64,000 bases of DNA from Candidatus Defluviibacillus avedoerensis (GTDB lineage Bacteria > Pseudomonadota > Gammaproteobacteria > Burkholderiales > Burkholderiaceae_C): positions 62,001-126,000 of the forward strand of contig JADJBS010000015.1 of assembly GCA_016703665.1 (NCBI GenBank). The letters are read 5' to 3'. The stretch's first letter is position 1, and each line of letters begins with the position of its first letter. This document shows, in pieces, positions 8,731 to 17,048 of this stretch. Under the pieces are notes generated by a model. That model was not told the origin of the DNA. It worked only from the letters and a program-made list of their open reading frames with translations, and searched no databases. The position numbers were made by a program, and so were the translations under genes.

Positions 8731-11439
8731 ATGTCAGCCCCAAACAAATCGAACGAATCTACCTCTATGGCGCAACACCTTGATACTCTGACCGGTGGTG
8801 CGTTCACCGCCCCCACGTCGGGCGAGCGCGCCCAGCGTATCAGGGAATGGCTGGCCATAAGCCCCACACCTGAGCAAATGCAAGAGGTCTTTAAGGAGCT
8901 GCAAACCCGCGACAAGGGTGCCGCCAAGCCTTTAAGAGAAAAACTGGACGAGATCAAGCGAGCCAAAGCCCAGGAGGCCATTGCTGCCGAGTGGGCGGAA
9001 AAGGCGACTGCTTTGCTGGCATTGTCCCGCATTAACATTGCCGATGCACTGGCTTGGCAGCGTGACGCAGCCCGAGCAGGTGCACCGCTTAGCCGTGAAC
9101 CACTGTCGGAACTGAAGGTCAAGTTGGCTGACCGGGTCAAGGGCATTGAAGATTTGCAGCATCGTGTTCAAGTGCAGCGCGAAGCTGCCGTGCTGCTCGC
9201 TCAGCGAATCGAATTACTTTCGACCAAACCATGGCGCGATGCCCAAGGCACAGTCGAGGTTCTGCAGGGTGACGTTGCGCACTGGCAGGATCAGGCGGTT
9301 CAGTTGCAATCGGACAACAGTTGGGCGAGCCTGGATGGCAAGTTCCCCCCTTTGTTGGAATCGTCCAAAACGCAATTGCTGGTGGTTTGGGACGCCTTTA
9401 GTGCCGCAGTCACACAAGCTGCTACTGCCGCCGCCGATGCGGCCGCACCATTGCCACCTGTACCTGTTTGGGCCGACGAGTTGCGCGTCGCACGTGGTGT
9501 GCCCCTTGAGACTGTCGTCAAAGCGCCCAAGAGCCAGGTTGAACCTGAAGTGCGCGCCAAAGCCAATGAGGCGATTCGGGCGGCATTGGCCAAGTTAGAG
9601 CAGGAAGTGGCAGAAGGCCATGGCAAAGCCAGTGCCGGTGCCGCCAATGCATTGCGCAACGCATTGAAGGAATTTGGCCGCTTGGTCGATGACAAGCTTG
9701 AAAACCAGGCCCATGGTGCCTTGGCTGCGGCGGGTGAATTGGAGGGGTGGCAGCGCTGGCGTGCAGATCAACTTCGCGAAGAGCTGGTCGCTAAGGCGGA
9801 AAGTCTGCTTAAGCGCCCCGATGGCCAAGCCCTGGGTGGTCGCAAGATGCAGGAAACTTTGCGTGCTCTGCGTGACCAGTGGAAATTGACTGACCAAGGC
9901 GGCATCCCTAATCATGCCCTTTGGAAGCGCTTTGATGAAGCCTGCAACCTGGCACATAAGGTCGTTGAAGAATGGCTTGAAAAAGTCAAGGCAGATGCGG
10001 CAGAGCACCGTACCCAACGCTTGGCATTGATCGATGAGTTGAAGGCGTGGACGCAACGCAATGTCGAGAGGACTGAACCGCACGAGTGGAAGGCGTTTAA
10101 CCGCGCCGCGCATCTATTTGCAGAGCGCTGGCGCGAAGCAGGTCATGTGGGCGAAAAGGTATTTGCGGAACTGCAGCCCCTGTGGAAGGAAACGTTCCAA
10201 GCAGCCATGGCTCCTCTGGAATCTGCGCAAAAGGCCAGCATTGCTTTACGCCATGGCATGATCGAAGAAGCCAAGACGCTAGGGGCAGCGCCAGAATTAC
10301 GTATTGATGCAGTGAAAGCCTTACAGCATCGCTGGCAGGCCGAAGCGCAGACCGTACCGCTGGAACGCAAGTTTGAACAAAAACTGTGGGATACCTTCCG
10401 TCAACCGATTGACGAAGCGTTTAACCGCAAAACCCTGGAGCGCGAAAAAGCGGCGGCAGCCTTGAGTGCACATGATCAGGCCGTGCTCGTTGCAGCCAAG
10501 GGCCTGGAGCTGGCCACAGCATCGGGTGACGCGCAGCAAATCAGGGCTGCCATAGCTGCCCTGGAGGCTGCAAGTCGGGGTCAGGCGTTGGCGGCTGCCC
10601 ATGTTCAGACAACTTCTGCTGCTGAAAACCCTGTCAGTACTGAAAAAATGATAGCGGATGAAGCCCATTCTATAAGCGAAGAGGCAGAAAACCCATCTGA
10701 AACAGGTGGCGCCGACGCGACGCCTGCGACCGTAGCAAATCCGCCCGTACCGCAAAAACCTGTGGTGGCTGTGCGCGGCGATGACCGTCCGGGCATGAAG
10801 AAAGCGGAAGCTGCCCCAGTGGGGGGCAACCGTGGCAAATTTGGAGATCGCAAGGAGGGACGTGGCGACGGACGAACAGGCGGCCGCCCAGACGCTCGCG
10901 ATGCCCGTGGAGGGCATGGTGCGGACCGGCCAGGGGGGCGCTTTGGCGATCGACCTGCTTTTGAAGACCGTGGCCCACGCCTCGGCGACACAGCATTCAG
11001 GGCACAGCGCGACGCTTTGGATCATGCCCAGATGGCCTTGAAAAAACTGGCTGCCATGGCGCACGGCGAAGTGTTAACCCAATTGCTGGGTGCTTGGGAG
11101 AGCAGGGACGCTCAAAGTTTGCCAACAGCGCAGAGTCTGGGACGCGCTGTGAGCGCTGGCGTGCGCGGCGCCTGGGTTCAGTCCTTGTCTCAGCAAGTGG
11201 TGGCAGATGTGTCTGCGGCGCAGCAAGCCTTGTTGCGCTTGGAAATGGCCAGCGAGGTGCCTACACCCGCTGAGCACATGAACGCACGCCGTGCCCTGCA
11301 GTTGCAGTTGCTGACCCGCCGCAACGACCCTTCGCCCGCACAGACATGGGGACAGGACGCAGCAACCGTCTTGGCCTCGGCCCACCAGGCGGACCATGCA
11401 CGCCGCCTGCAGGCGGTGCTCAAGGCATTGATGCGCTAA
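8731..11439 (+). CDS. DUF349 domain-containing protein with RGG/RGD-rich linker
   Basis: 902 residues, almost entirely alpha-helical and charged, with repeated DUF349 units (for example LRALRDQWKLTDQGG, LWKRFDEACNLAHKVVEEW, PLWKETFQAAM, LWDTFRQPIDEAF). Function of DUF349 is not established. At about residues 685-750 there is a low-complexity stretch of Gly, Arg and Asp (GDDRPGMKK, GGNRGKFGDRKEGRGD, GGRFGDRP) resembling RNA-binding RGG tails. A helical C-terminal domain follows. The segment TEKMIADEAHSISEEAEN comes from a dispersed repeat copy. It starts 52 bases after the DUF748 gene, so the two are probably co-transcribed. Its stop overlaps the end of the convergent mtfA by four bases. Confidence 0.85.
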   Translation: MSAPNKSNESTSMAQHLDTLTGGAFTAPTSGERAQRIREWLAISPTPEQMQEVFKELQTRDKGAAKPLREKLDEIKRAKAQEAIAAEWAEKATALLALSRINIADALAWQRDAARAGAPLSREPLSELKVKLADRVKGIEDLQHRVQVQREAAVLLAQRIELLSTKPWRDAQGTVEVLQGDVAHWQDQAVQLQSDNSWASLDGKFPPLLESSKTQLLVVWDAFSAAVTQAATAAADAAAPLPPVPVWADELRVARGVPLETVVKAPKSQVEPEVRAKANEAIRAALAKLEQEVAEGHGKASAGAANALRNALKEFGRLVDDKLENQAHGALAAAGELEGWQRWRADQLREELVAKAESLLKRPDGQALGGRKMQETLRALRDQWKLTDQGGIPNHALWKRFDEACNLAHKVVEEWLEKVKADAAEHRTQRLALIDELKAWTQRNVERTEPHEWKAFNRAAHLFAERWREAGHVGEKVFAELQPLWKETFQAAMAPLESAQKASIALRHGMIEEAKTLGAAPELRIDAVKALQHRWQAEAQTVPLERKFEQKLWDTFRQPIDEAFNRKTLEREKAAAALSAHDQAVLVAAKGLELATASGDAQQIRAAIAALEAASRGQALAAAHVQTTSAAENPVSTEKMIADEAHSISEEAENPSETGGADATPATVANPPVPQKPVVAVRGDDRPGMKKAEAAPVGGNRGKFGDRKEGRGDGRTGGRPDARDARGGHGADRPGGRFGDRPAFEDRGPRLGDTAFRAQRDALDHAQMALKKLAAMAHGEVLTQLLGAWESRDAQSLPTAQSLGRAVSAGVRGAWVQSLSQQVVADVSAAQQALLRLEMASEVPTPAEHMNARRALQLQLLTRRNDPSPAQTWGQDAATVLASAHQADHARRLQAVLKALMR
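10641..10690 (+). repeat. Dispersed AT-rich repeat copy inside the DUF349 gene
   Basis: AAAAAATGATAGC, then after a short gap TATAAGCG and GAGGC. This has the same layout as the copy at 8328-8393. It lies in a variable linker of the protein and keeps the frame open. Confidence 0.5.
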
Positions 11440-12287
11440 GCCATCAGAGCTGATCGATGCTTGAAGAAGGCGTCGAACAGCAAGACCAGATCGCCAAAAT
11501 CTTCCGTAAAGCGATCTCGATTCACAAAGTAGGCTTCGCACGTCACTGCAAAGAATTCGGTCAAGGATTGAGTTCCGTAAGTGTTTAACCAAACGGGTGG
11601 ACCGCCAAAGCGTTCGGCCAAGTTGATCTGTTCGCGAAAGCGATCAAATGCCACCTGTAGATGAGCAAGCCAAGTGCGGCGCGCGGTGCGTGGGTCGCGC
11701 GTGCCCAGAAAGCCCCGGGGCAGGGGGGGAACACCGTCTGCCTGCCCGTCGCACATGTCAAGCTTATGGACAAATTCATGAATCACCAGGTTGTGGCCCG
11801 CAGCAACCGTGTCACTGGCCTGCTGAACGTCGGGCCAGCTCAATACGACTGGGCCTTGCTGCATGGCCTCACCGGCAATGGTTTCGCTGTACTCGTGGAC
11901 AAGACCAGTGGCATCCCTATAGTGACGCCGTGCCCTGATCGCTCCTGGGTAGAGGATGATGCCCACAAAATCGTCATACCAATCCAGTGTGTGAGGGCGT
12001 GATGGAGCTTTCTCGCCCCGACTCCAGTGAACCAGGGGTAAGCAGGCCTGTGTTGCAACGGCCAAAGCCGCAGCGTCTGTAACTTGCTGTCCGTTTGCAC
12101 CGTGAAATTCTTTTTCAGACAAAAAATGGGTGCTCAGATGTCGCAGGATCGCTTGTTCTTGCAATGTGAGCGCTATTAGAAACGGATAGTGACTCAGGTT
12201 GGTTTGCCACAGTGTTTCTGGCACTTCGCGTGTGGGGCCAAGCAGATGTTGGCGCTGACGGCGCAGCCAATGCAGGACAGAATTCAT
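11436..12287 (-). CDS. mtfA: Zinc-dependent peptidase, MtfA family (M90)
   Basis: 283 residues with the gluzincin-like motif HEFVHKLDM at 170-178 and the distal conserved TEFFAVTCEAYF that supplies a further ligand. Also present are WYDDFVGIILYPGAI and VVLSWPDV, hallmarks of MtfA. In E. coli MtfA is a cytosolic aminopeptidase that binds the glucose repressor Mlc; whether that partner exists here cannot be seen. It is the last gene of the envelope operon, 52 bases after lpxH, and its 3' end overlaps the convergent DUF349 gene. Confidence 0.92.
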   Translation of the reverse strand: MNSVLHWLRRQRQHLLGPTREVPETLWQTNLSHYPFLIALTLQEQAILRHLSTHFLSEKEFHGANGQQVTDAAALAVATQACLPLVHWSRGEKAPSRPHTLDWYDDFVGIILYPGAIRARRHYRDATGLVHEYSETIAGEAMQQGPVVLSWPDVQQASDTVAAGHNLVIHEFVHKLDMCDGQADGVPPLPRGFLGTRDPRTARRTWLAHLQVAFDRFREQINLAERFGGPPVWLNTYGTQSLTEFFAVTCEAYFVNRDRFTEDFGDLVLLFDAFFKHRSALMA

Positions 12288-12339
12288 TGAGGCTACGTGG
12301 GTTGTGGCGTAGCAGATTCAAGAGCACAGCGGGTCGTGG

Positions 12340-13122
12340 CTACAGATTCACTCGGGTTAAACCGTCAAAGGTCAGTCTGAGTACTTGCACTCTGGCGGGA
12401 TTGGCCGATGCATCCCAGTCGCTCAGCACAACCCTGTGATGACAACAGCCTGCACCGTAAAGGGCGTGCACTGCAGGTCGGTGTGTATGTCCGTGAATCA
12501 AGGTGTCTGCATGGGCCAAATGAAGCCATTCGCAAGCCATGGCAGGGTCAATGTCTGCCCAGGACAACATGGATTGCTTGCGGGTCTGACTCTTTTTGCG
12601 GATACCGTTGGCAATGCCTAGACGCTCTGCCAGCGATTTTGCGAGGAATTCAGCCTGCCACTGTGGGCTGTGTACCAATGCCCTGAAGGCCATGTAGTCG
12701 GTATCGGCCAAACACATGGCGTCTCCGTGGCTGAGCAACCAGTTTTGCTCAGCAAAGGTCAAAACGCAAGGGTCGGCGAGCAGTCCGACATGGGTTGCAT
12801 TCGAAAAACGGGCTCCTACCAGAAAATCCCGGTTGCCATGCATGAAGTAGATGGCTCGGCTAGCCGTAAATGCCTTAAGGGCAGTTGCGCATTCGGATTC
12901 GAAGCTGTTCGAATCGTCTAGGCAATCGTCGCCTATCCAAACCTCAAACAAGTCACCCAGTATGACCACGGCATCTGCCAGTGTGTGGCTCAGATAGTGC
13001 AGAAAAGCTGAGAAAGTCTGAGTGCTTGTGGCCTGAAGATGAAGATCTGAAACGAAATCGATCGTACGCCACGAGGGGGGGGCTTTCAGCTCACCCAAGT
13101 GGTGGCGCACCTTTGTGTCCAT
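12340..13122 (-). CDS. lpxH: UDP-2,3-diacylglucosamine diphosphatase LpxH
   Basis: 260 residues with the calcineurin-type metallophosphatase motifs in order: SDLHL (about 25-29), VILGDLFEVWIGDD (about 53-66), MHGNRDFL, LSHGDAMC and HGHTHRP. LpxH removes UMP from UDP-2,3-diacylglucosamine to make lipid X, the fourth step of lipid A synthesis, at the inner face of the inner membrane. It lies 10 bases after ppiB on the same strand, so it is part of the TPR-LDT-ppiA-ppiB-lpxH-mtfA run. ppiB-lpxH is a recurrent pair in Burkholderiales. Confidence 0.95.
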   Translation of the reverse strand: MDTKVRHHLGELKAPPSWRTIDFVSDLHLQATSTQTFSAFLHYLSHTLADAVVILGDLFEVWIGDDCLDDSNSFESECATALKAFTASRAIYFMHGNRDFLVGARFSNATHVGLLADPCVLTFAEQNWLLSHGDAMCLADTDYMAFRALVHSPQWQAEFLAKSLAERLGIANGIRKKSQTRKQSMLSWADIDPAMACEWLHLAHADTLIHGHTHRPAVHALYGAGCCHHRVVLSDWDASANPARVQVLRLTFDGLTRVNL

Positions 13123-13132
13123 GACGGCAGAC

Positions 13133-13639
13133 CTAGATCGCCACTGCCTTTTCGATCACCACATCTTCCTTGGGCACGTCATCGTGGTAGCCCTTGCGCG
13201 CGGTTTTGACAGCACGGATTTTGTCGACAACCTCTTTACCTTCGACCACTTTGCCAAATACGGCGTATCCCCAACCCTGAGCTGAAGGAGCAGTATGGTT
13301 CAAGAAGCCGTTGTTTGCCACATTGACGAAGAACTGGGCCGTGGCGGAGTGCGGGTCACCAGTACGGGCCATCGCAACTGTGTACATATCGTTTTTCAAG
13401 CCATTGTTGGCTTCGTTTTCGATAGGGGCATCGCAGGGTTTTTGCGTCATGCCGGGCTCGAATCCCCCCCCCTGAACCATGAAACCATCGATGACACGGT
13501 GAAAAATAGTGCGGTCATAGTGGCCTTTATTCACATAGGCTAGAAAGTTCGCTGTGGATTTTGGGGCTTTGTCTGCATCCAGTTCGAGAGTAATGACGCC
13601 ATGGTCAATGATGTGCAGTTCAACGCGGGGATTGCTCAT
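13133..13639 (-). CDS. ppiB: Cytoplasmic cyclophilin-type peptidyl-prolyl isomerase
   Basis: 168 residues with no signal peptide. Cyclophilin core motifs are FHRVIDGFMVQGGGF, MARTGDPHSATAQFF and YAVFGKVVEG. Catalyses cis-trans isomerisation of proline peptide bonds. It lies 10 bases downstream of a paralogue with a signal peptide (ppiA), suggesting an old tandem duplication with one copy cytosolic and one periplasmic. The start has AGGAAACTCAC just upstream. Confidence 0.95.
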   Translation of the reverse strand: MSNPRVELHIIDHGVITLELDADKAPKSTANFLAYVNKGHYDRTIFHRVIDGFMVQGGGFEPGMTQKPCDAPIENEANNGLKNDMYTVAMARTGDPHSATAQFFVNVANNGFLNHTAPSAQGWGYAVFGKVVEGKEVVDKIRAVKTARKGYHDDVPKEDVVIEKAVAI

Positions 13640-13649
13640 GTGAGTTTCC

Positions 13650-14345
13650 TTATTTGACCAAAGTGGCCGAGTTAATGATGATGGGTGTTTTCGGTACGTC
13701 AGTGGGGAAGGGGCCGCCCGCGCCAGTAGGGGCAGACTTCATTTTGTCAACGACGTCCATGCCGCTGATGACTTTGCCAAAGACGGTGTAACCCCAAAGT
13801 TGCGGAGCATTCACCAGATTCGCCCGAGGCGTGTTTTCATACACCCGGCCCTGGTATTCAAATTTGGGAACTGGGTCGCCTGGGGGAATGATGGTTGGAT
13901 CCAGGAAAGCGTTATCCTTCACGTTGATGAAGAATTGGGAGGTGGCTGATTGAGGATCGTTAGTGCGCGCCATGGCTAGCGTACCGACCACGTTGCGCTG
14001 CCCACCCTTCTCCAGTGCTTCGCGCCCTTCATGGGCCACGGGAGGGCGATTTTTCTTTTGAACATAGCTGGTATCAAAGCCACCACCCTGAACCATGAAG
14101 TTCTCGATGACACGGTGAAAAATCGTACCGTCATAGTGTTTGTCTTTGACGTACTGGAGAAAGTTTTCAACGGTTTTGGGTGCCTTATCGGGGTATACCT
14201 CAACAACAAAGTCCCCCATGGTGGTGGAGAACTTCACTTTGGGTGCGTCAGCCGCGAGAGCAGGCAGTGTTAGTGCCGCAAACAGCCCCATGCATGCTGC
14301 TACAAATCCCACGCGGCGTGAGATTGGGTTTTCGAATAATTTCAT
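13650..14345 (-). CDS. ppiA: Periplasmic cyclophilin-type peptidyl-prolyl isomerase
   Basis: 231 residues. The N-terminus has an export signal (VGFVAACMGLFAALTLPALAADA, cleavage likely after ALA). The mature part is a cyclophilin (FHRVIENFMVQGGGF, MARTNDPQSATSQFFINV, WGYTVFGKVISGMDVV). Its ATG overlaps the stop of the L,D-transpeptidase gene by four bases, so the two are translationally coupled. A foldase role for exported envelope proteins is inferred from the signal and context. Confidence 0.94.
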   Translation of the reverse strand: MKLFENPISRRVGFVAACMGLFAALTLPALAADAPKVKFSTTMGDFVVEVYPDKAPKTVENFLQYVKDKHYDGTIFHRVIENFMVQGGGFDTSYVQKKNRPPVAHEGREALEKGGQRNVVGTLAMARTNDPQSATSQFFINVKDNAFLDPTIIPPGDPVPKFEYQGRVYENTPRANLVNAPQLWGYTVFGKVISGMDVVDKMKSAPTGAGGPFPTDVPKTPIIINSATLVK

Positions 14346-15793
14346 CCTATTGTTCCTTCAAAGAAAATCTTCCATTGCGTGCCCTGGCGAGACCAGTACT
14401 GACGTTTTTTCGGTCCCCTGGCACTCCCTTCAATCACTTCGTCAAAAGTGACCACCATGGTGTCGGAATTGCCGTCGTTCCAACGAAGGTAGGACAAATC
14501 CTTCAACTCAATTTTTCGTCCAGGCGCATTGTCCATGTCTTTACGAACCATAGGTGCCCAGGCGGTCAAGTCCTTTCCATCGTTATTGAAATCGGCAGCG
14601 TAGAAGCGCATGGTGCTGGGAAGGTCACCGCTGGATTTAGCTTTCCGCCAATTTTGAATCGTCGATACAAATTCGCTGGATTCGGTTTTGATGCTTTGCG
14701 GTGCAACCCAGGTGATAGACGGTGCAATCAATACGGGTGTATCACGGACCTCTACTTTGCTAAGGATGAATTCCAGATCCGGATTGGCCAACACCACGCA
14801 GCCGTCGGATGCCTTGGGTGGTCGCGCAAACTGGGAGGGCGGCGTGCCATGTAGCCAAATACCACTCCCCGTCTTGCCGCGCCTCAGATCCAGGGGATTA
14901 GGGTAGTTGATAGGTAAAGCGCCTGCACCGTAAAAATCCTTGAGTAATTTAGGTGCGATGGAGTTGGTGATGTAGTAAACGCCCATAGGGGTACGCAAAT
15001 CACCCTCAGCTTCTTTGCCCATGCCAGCTTTACCCACGGAGATATAAAAGTCGGCCATCAAGGCCAACCCAGCGGGCTTGTGTTCAAACATGTACAGGCG
15101 TGAACGGGATGCATCAACCGCCAGCGCATATTTATTGCGCGACGACAGCATGAGGAAAGGCGCAGGAATGGTTCCTGGCATGGGGCGCTCGCGCAAAGCC
15201 TTCATCCTCATCGCAGTTTCTTCGCGCAGGTCGGCCAGGTTTGGCGCGGCCAGGCGTGCGGTCGCGTCAGGTACGTCACCGGGCATGCGCACAGGTCGGG
15301 TACGAAAACTCAGCAAGTCACCATAAACCAATTGCGCAAGCTGAAAGTTGGGATGACTATTGACCAAGGTCTCAGCCTTGGTCAACGCATGCGAGGTCTG
15401 CCCATTGCCAATCAGCTTGTATATTTCTATTAAGCGGGCCTCCCCTTCTCCTTCTCGCTTAGCGGCAGTTGCAACTGAATTCTTTGAGCCACCTGACCTT
15501 GATGTCGCCAGAGCAAAAGAACCAGAACTTGCACCGACGCCAACTGCGCCCGCTTTTGAGTAAGTTTTTAGCCGCTGCGGCGGAGATTTTTTGGGAGTAT
15601 TGGGGTGCGGGGCTTGACGCGTTGGTTGCACCGCCTTAGTTGGAACTTTGGCATTGATGGCTGCTTCTTTGGCTTGCACAGCAGATGAGAACTGTGCCCA
15701 GGCGAACACCAACGCCAGGGCAACCAGCACCGGTGGTTTACGAGCGGACCATGGCATGGTCTGCTTCAATGGACTTTCCTGCCGACTGTTCAA
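14342..15793 (-). CDS. L,D-transpeptidase (YkuD) with C-terminal Cds6-type domain
   Basis: 483 residues. A hydrophobic export segment lies at about 20-38 (PPVLVALALVFAWAQFSSA). The YkuD domain (about 220-355) has YALAVDASRSRLYMFE, then IWLHGTPPS and ASDGCVVLAN, which carry the catalytic His and Cys. A ~110-residue NTF2-like domain follows (IQNWRKAKSSGD ... TQWKIFFEG), like the Cds6 C-terminus. These enzymes make 3-3 cross-links or attach proteins to peptidoglycan in the periplasm. The N-terminal part before the catalytic domain has a helical repeat region. The gene overlaps its TPR neighbour and ppiA by four bases each. A second ATG 12 codons in (MPWSARKPP) may be the true start. Confidence 0.88.
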   Translation of the reverse strand: MNSRQESPLKQTMPWSARKPPVLVALALVFAWAQFSSAVQAKEAAINAKVPTKAVQPTRQAPHPNTPKKSPPQRLKTYSKAGAVGVGASSGSFALATSRSGGSKNSVATAAKREGEGEARLIEIYKLIGNGQTSHALTKAETLVNSHPNFQLAQLVYGDLLSFRTRPVRMPGDVPDATARLAAPNLADLREETAMRMKALRERPMPGTIPAPFLMLSSRNKYALAVDASRSRLYMFEHKPAGLALMADFYISVGKAGMGKEAEGDLRTPMGVYYITNSIAPKLLKDFYGAGALPINYPNPLDLRRGKTGSGIWLHGTPPSQFARPPKASDGCVVLANPDLEFILSKVEVRDTPVLIAPSITWVAPQSIKTESSEFVSTIQNWRKAKSSGDLPSTMRFYAADFNNDGKDLTAWAPMVRKDMDNAPGRKIELKDLSYLRWNDGNSDTMVVTFDEVIEGSARGPKKRQYWSRQGTQWKIFFEGTIG

Positions 15794-16863
15794 GAACCAG
15801 TGTGCTCTCGGACAATGACCCAGCGATCACCAGATTTTGCAAACTCGAGTGTCTTGTGAACCGAAGCAGTGATGGCTCCGCCTGAGTAATCCTGACGAAA
15901 CTTTGCTGTTGCAGAGTTGCCCCTGACGGTAACATTCAATTCTCGCACCTTGACGCTGATGCTCGCCTTGCCAAGAATTCGTTTGCGACGCTCCTCCTCC
16001 CAGTTCTGGCGGGACAAGTTCCCTGGAGGATCAAATTCGCGTCCATAGGCACCCAGGTACCCGGTCATATCTTTCGCTGACCAGGCCCTTGCCCACGCCA
16101 TGACAGCAGACTCAACATCTTTGCTTCCAAAACTTGCAGCTGCGGCAACCGCTGATGGCGCGGCAGTGGGAGCGGTTGTTGCTGGCACGACTGGCAATGG
16201 TGCAGGCTTGGCAACCGGGACAGGCGCTGGTGTTGGCGCTGGAATGGGTTTCGCGACGGGGGCCGGGGGAGGGCTAGGCGTTGGCGCTTGATTCGGCGCT
16301 GATGCCGGTGGCACCTTACCTGCTTTGGCTGCGGGTGCAAACAGTTCGCGAATCAGGCTTAACTTGGGTTGAACTGCTTGGTTATTGGTATCCAGTTGTA
16401 AGGCTTTTGAATAAGCCTGGCTCGCGAGCTTGGCATAAACGTCGCCCAAATTTTCGTGAGCAGTGGAATAACTGGGATTAGTGCGTATGGCCATCTCAAG
16501 CGCAGTGCGTGCCTTGTCCAGCTGATTCTGACTCGCATAGAGGACGGCCAGATTGTTGTAGGGCTCTGGAAGCTCGGGATAATCTTCGGTCAGCTTTGTG
16601 AAGGTCGCAATCGCGTCATTGGGTTTCCCTGATTCCGAATAGATCACACCCTTGATGAAGCGCATTTGCGGATCCCTTGGCTTGCTCTGTAAATATTGGT
16701 CGGCCTTGCTCAACGCTTCATTGAGTTTGCCAGCACGCAGTAACTGACTAACGTCGCCGTATTCGTCTGCACGTGCAGGCAGTGACACGAATCCACCTGC
16801 CAGTACAGCGGCTAGAGCCAATAAACGCAATGGTTTGATCACAAAAAGGGGGGATACAGTCAT
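15790..16863 (-). CDS. Periplasmic TPR protein with Pro/Ala linker and Cds6-type NTF2 domain
   Basis: 357 residues. A signal peptide (LLALAAVLAGGFVSLPARA) is followed by four or so TPR units (about 35-165: NEALSKADQYLQSKPRD, NDAIATFTKLTEDYPE, LDKARTALEMAIRTNPS). A Pro/Ala/Val-rich linker (about 180-240) follows, then an NTF2-like domain (VMAWARAWSAKDMTGYL ... DRWVIVREH). That last domain resembles the C-terminus of the next gene, the L,D-transpeptidase, so the pair may act in one periplasmic complex (inference). First gene of the operon. The divergent cysS lies across a 185-base gap, which must hold both promoters. Confidence 0.85.
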   Translation of the reverse strand: MTVSPLFVIKPLRLLALAAVLAGGFVSLPARADEYGDVSQLLRAGKLNEALSKADQYLQSKPRDPQMRFIKGVIYSESGKPNDAIATFTKLTEDYPELPEPYNNLAVLYASQNQLDKARTALEMAIRTNPSYSTAHENLGDVYAKLASQAYSKALQLDTNNQAVQPKLSLIRELFAPAAKAGKVPPASAPNQAPTPSPPPAPVAKPIPAPTPAPVPVAKPAPLPVVPATTAPTAAPSAVAAAASFGSKDVESAVMAWARAWSAKDMTGYLGAYGREFDPPGNLSRQNWEEERRKRILGKASISVKVRELNVTVRGNSATAKFRQDYSGGAITASVHKTLEFAKSGDRWVIVREHTGS

Positions 16864-17048
16864 GATTCCTCTTGGCTTCCATTTCGGAAAATCGCGATAC
16901 AGTCGGCAGGCATTTCAACCCCCGCAGCGCGTTATATACTGCCAAGGATTGTAGCCTGACCAGTTTCAACTGCTTAGCCTGATTTTTTGAACAAGATCAC
17001 TCTTCTCTCATGCCTGTGAAGAGGTTCCGACATGTTGACAACCGACCC

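Noticed and set aside
16150..16300. Repetitive GC-rich stretch resembling a short tandem repeat
   Set aside because: It is the Pro/Ala/Val linker of the TPR protein, low-complexity coding rather than a repeat array.
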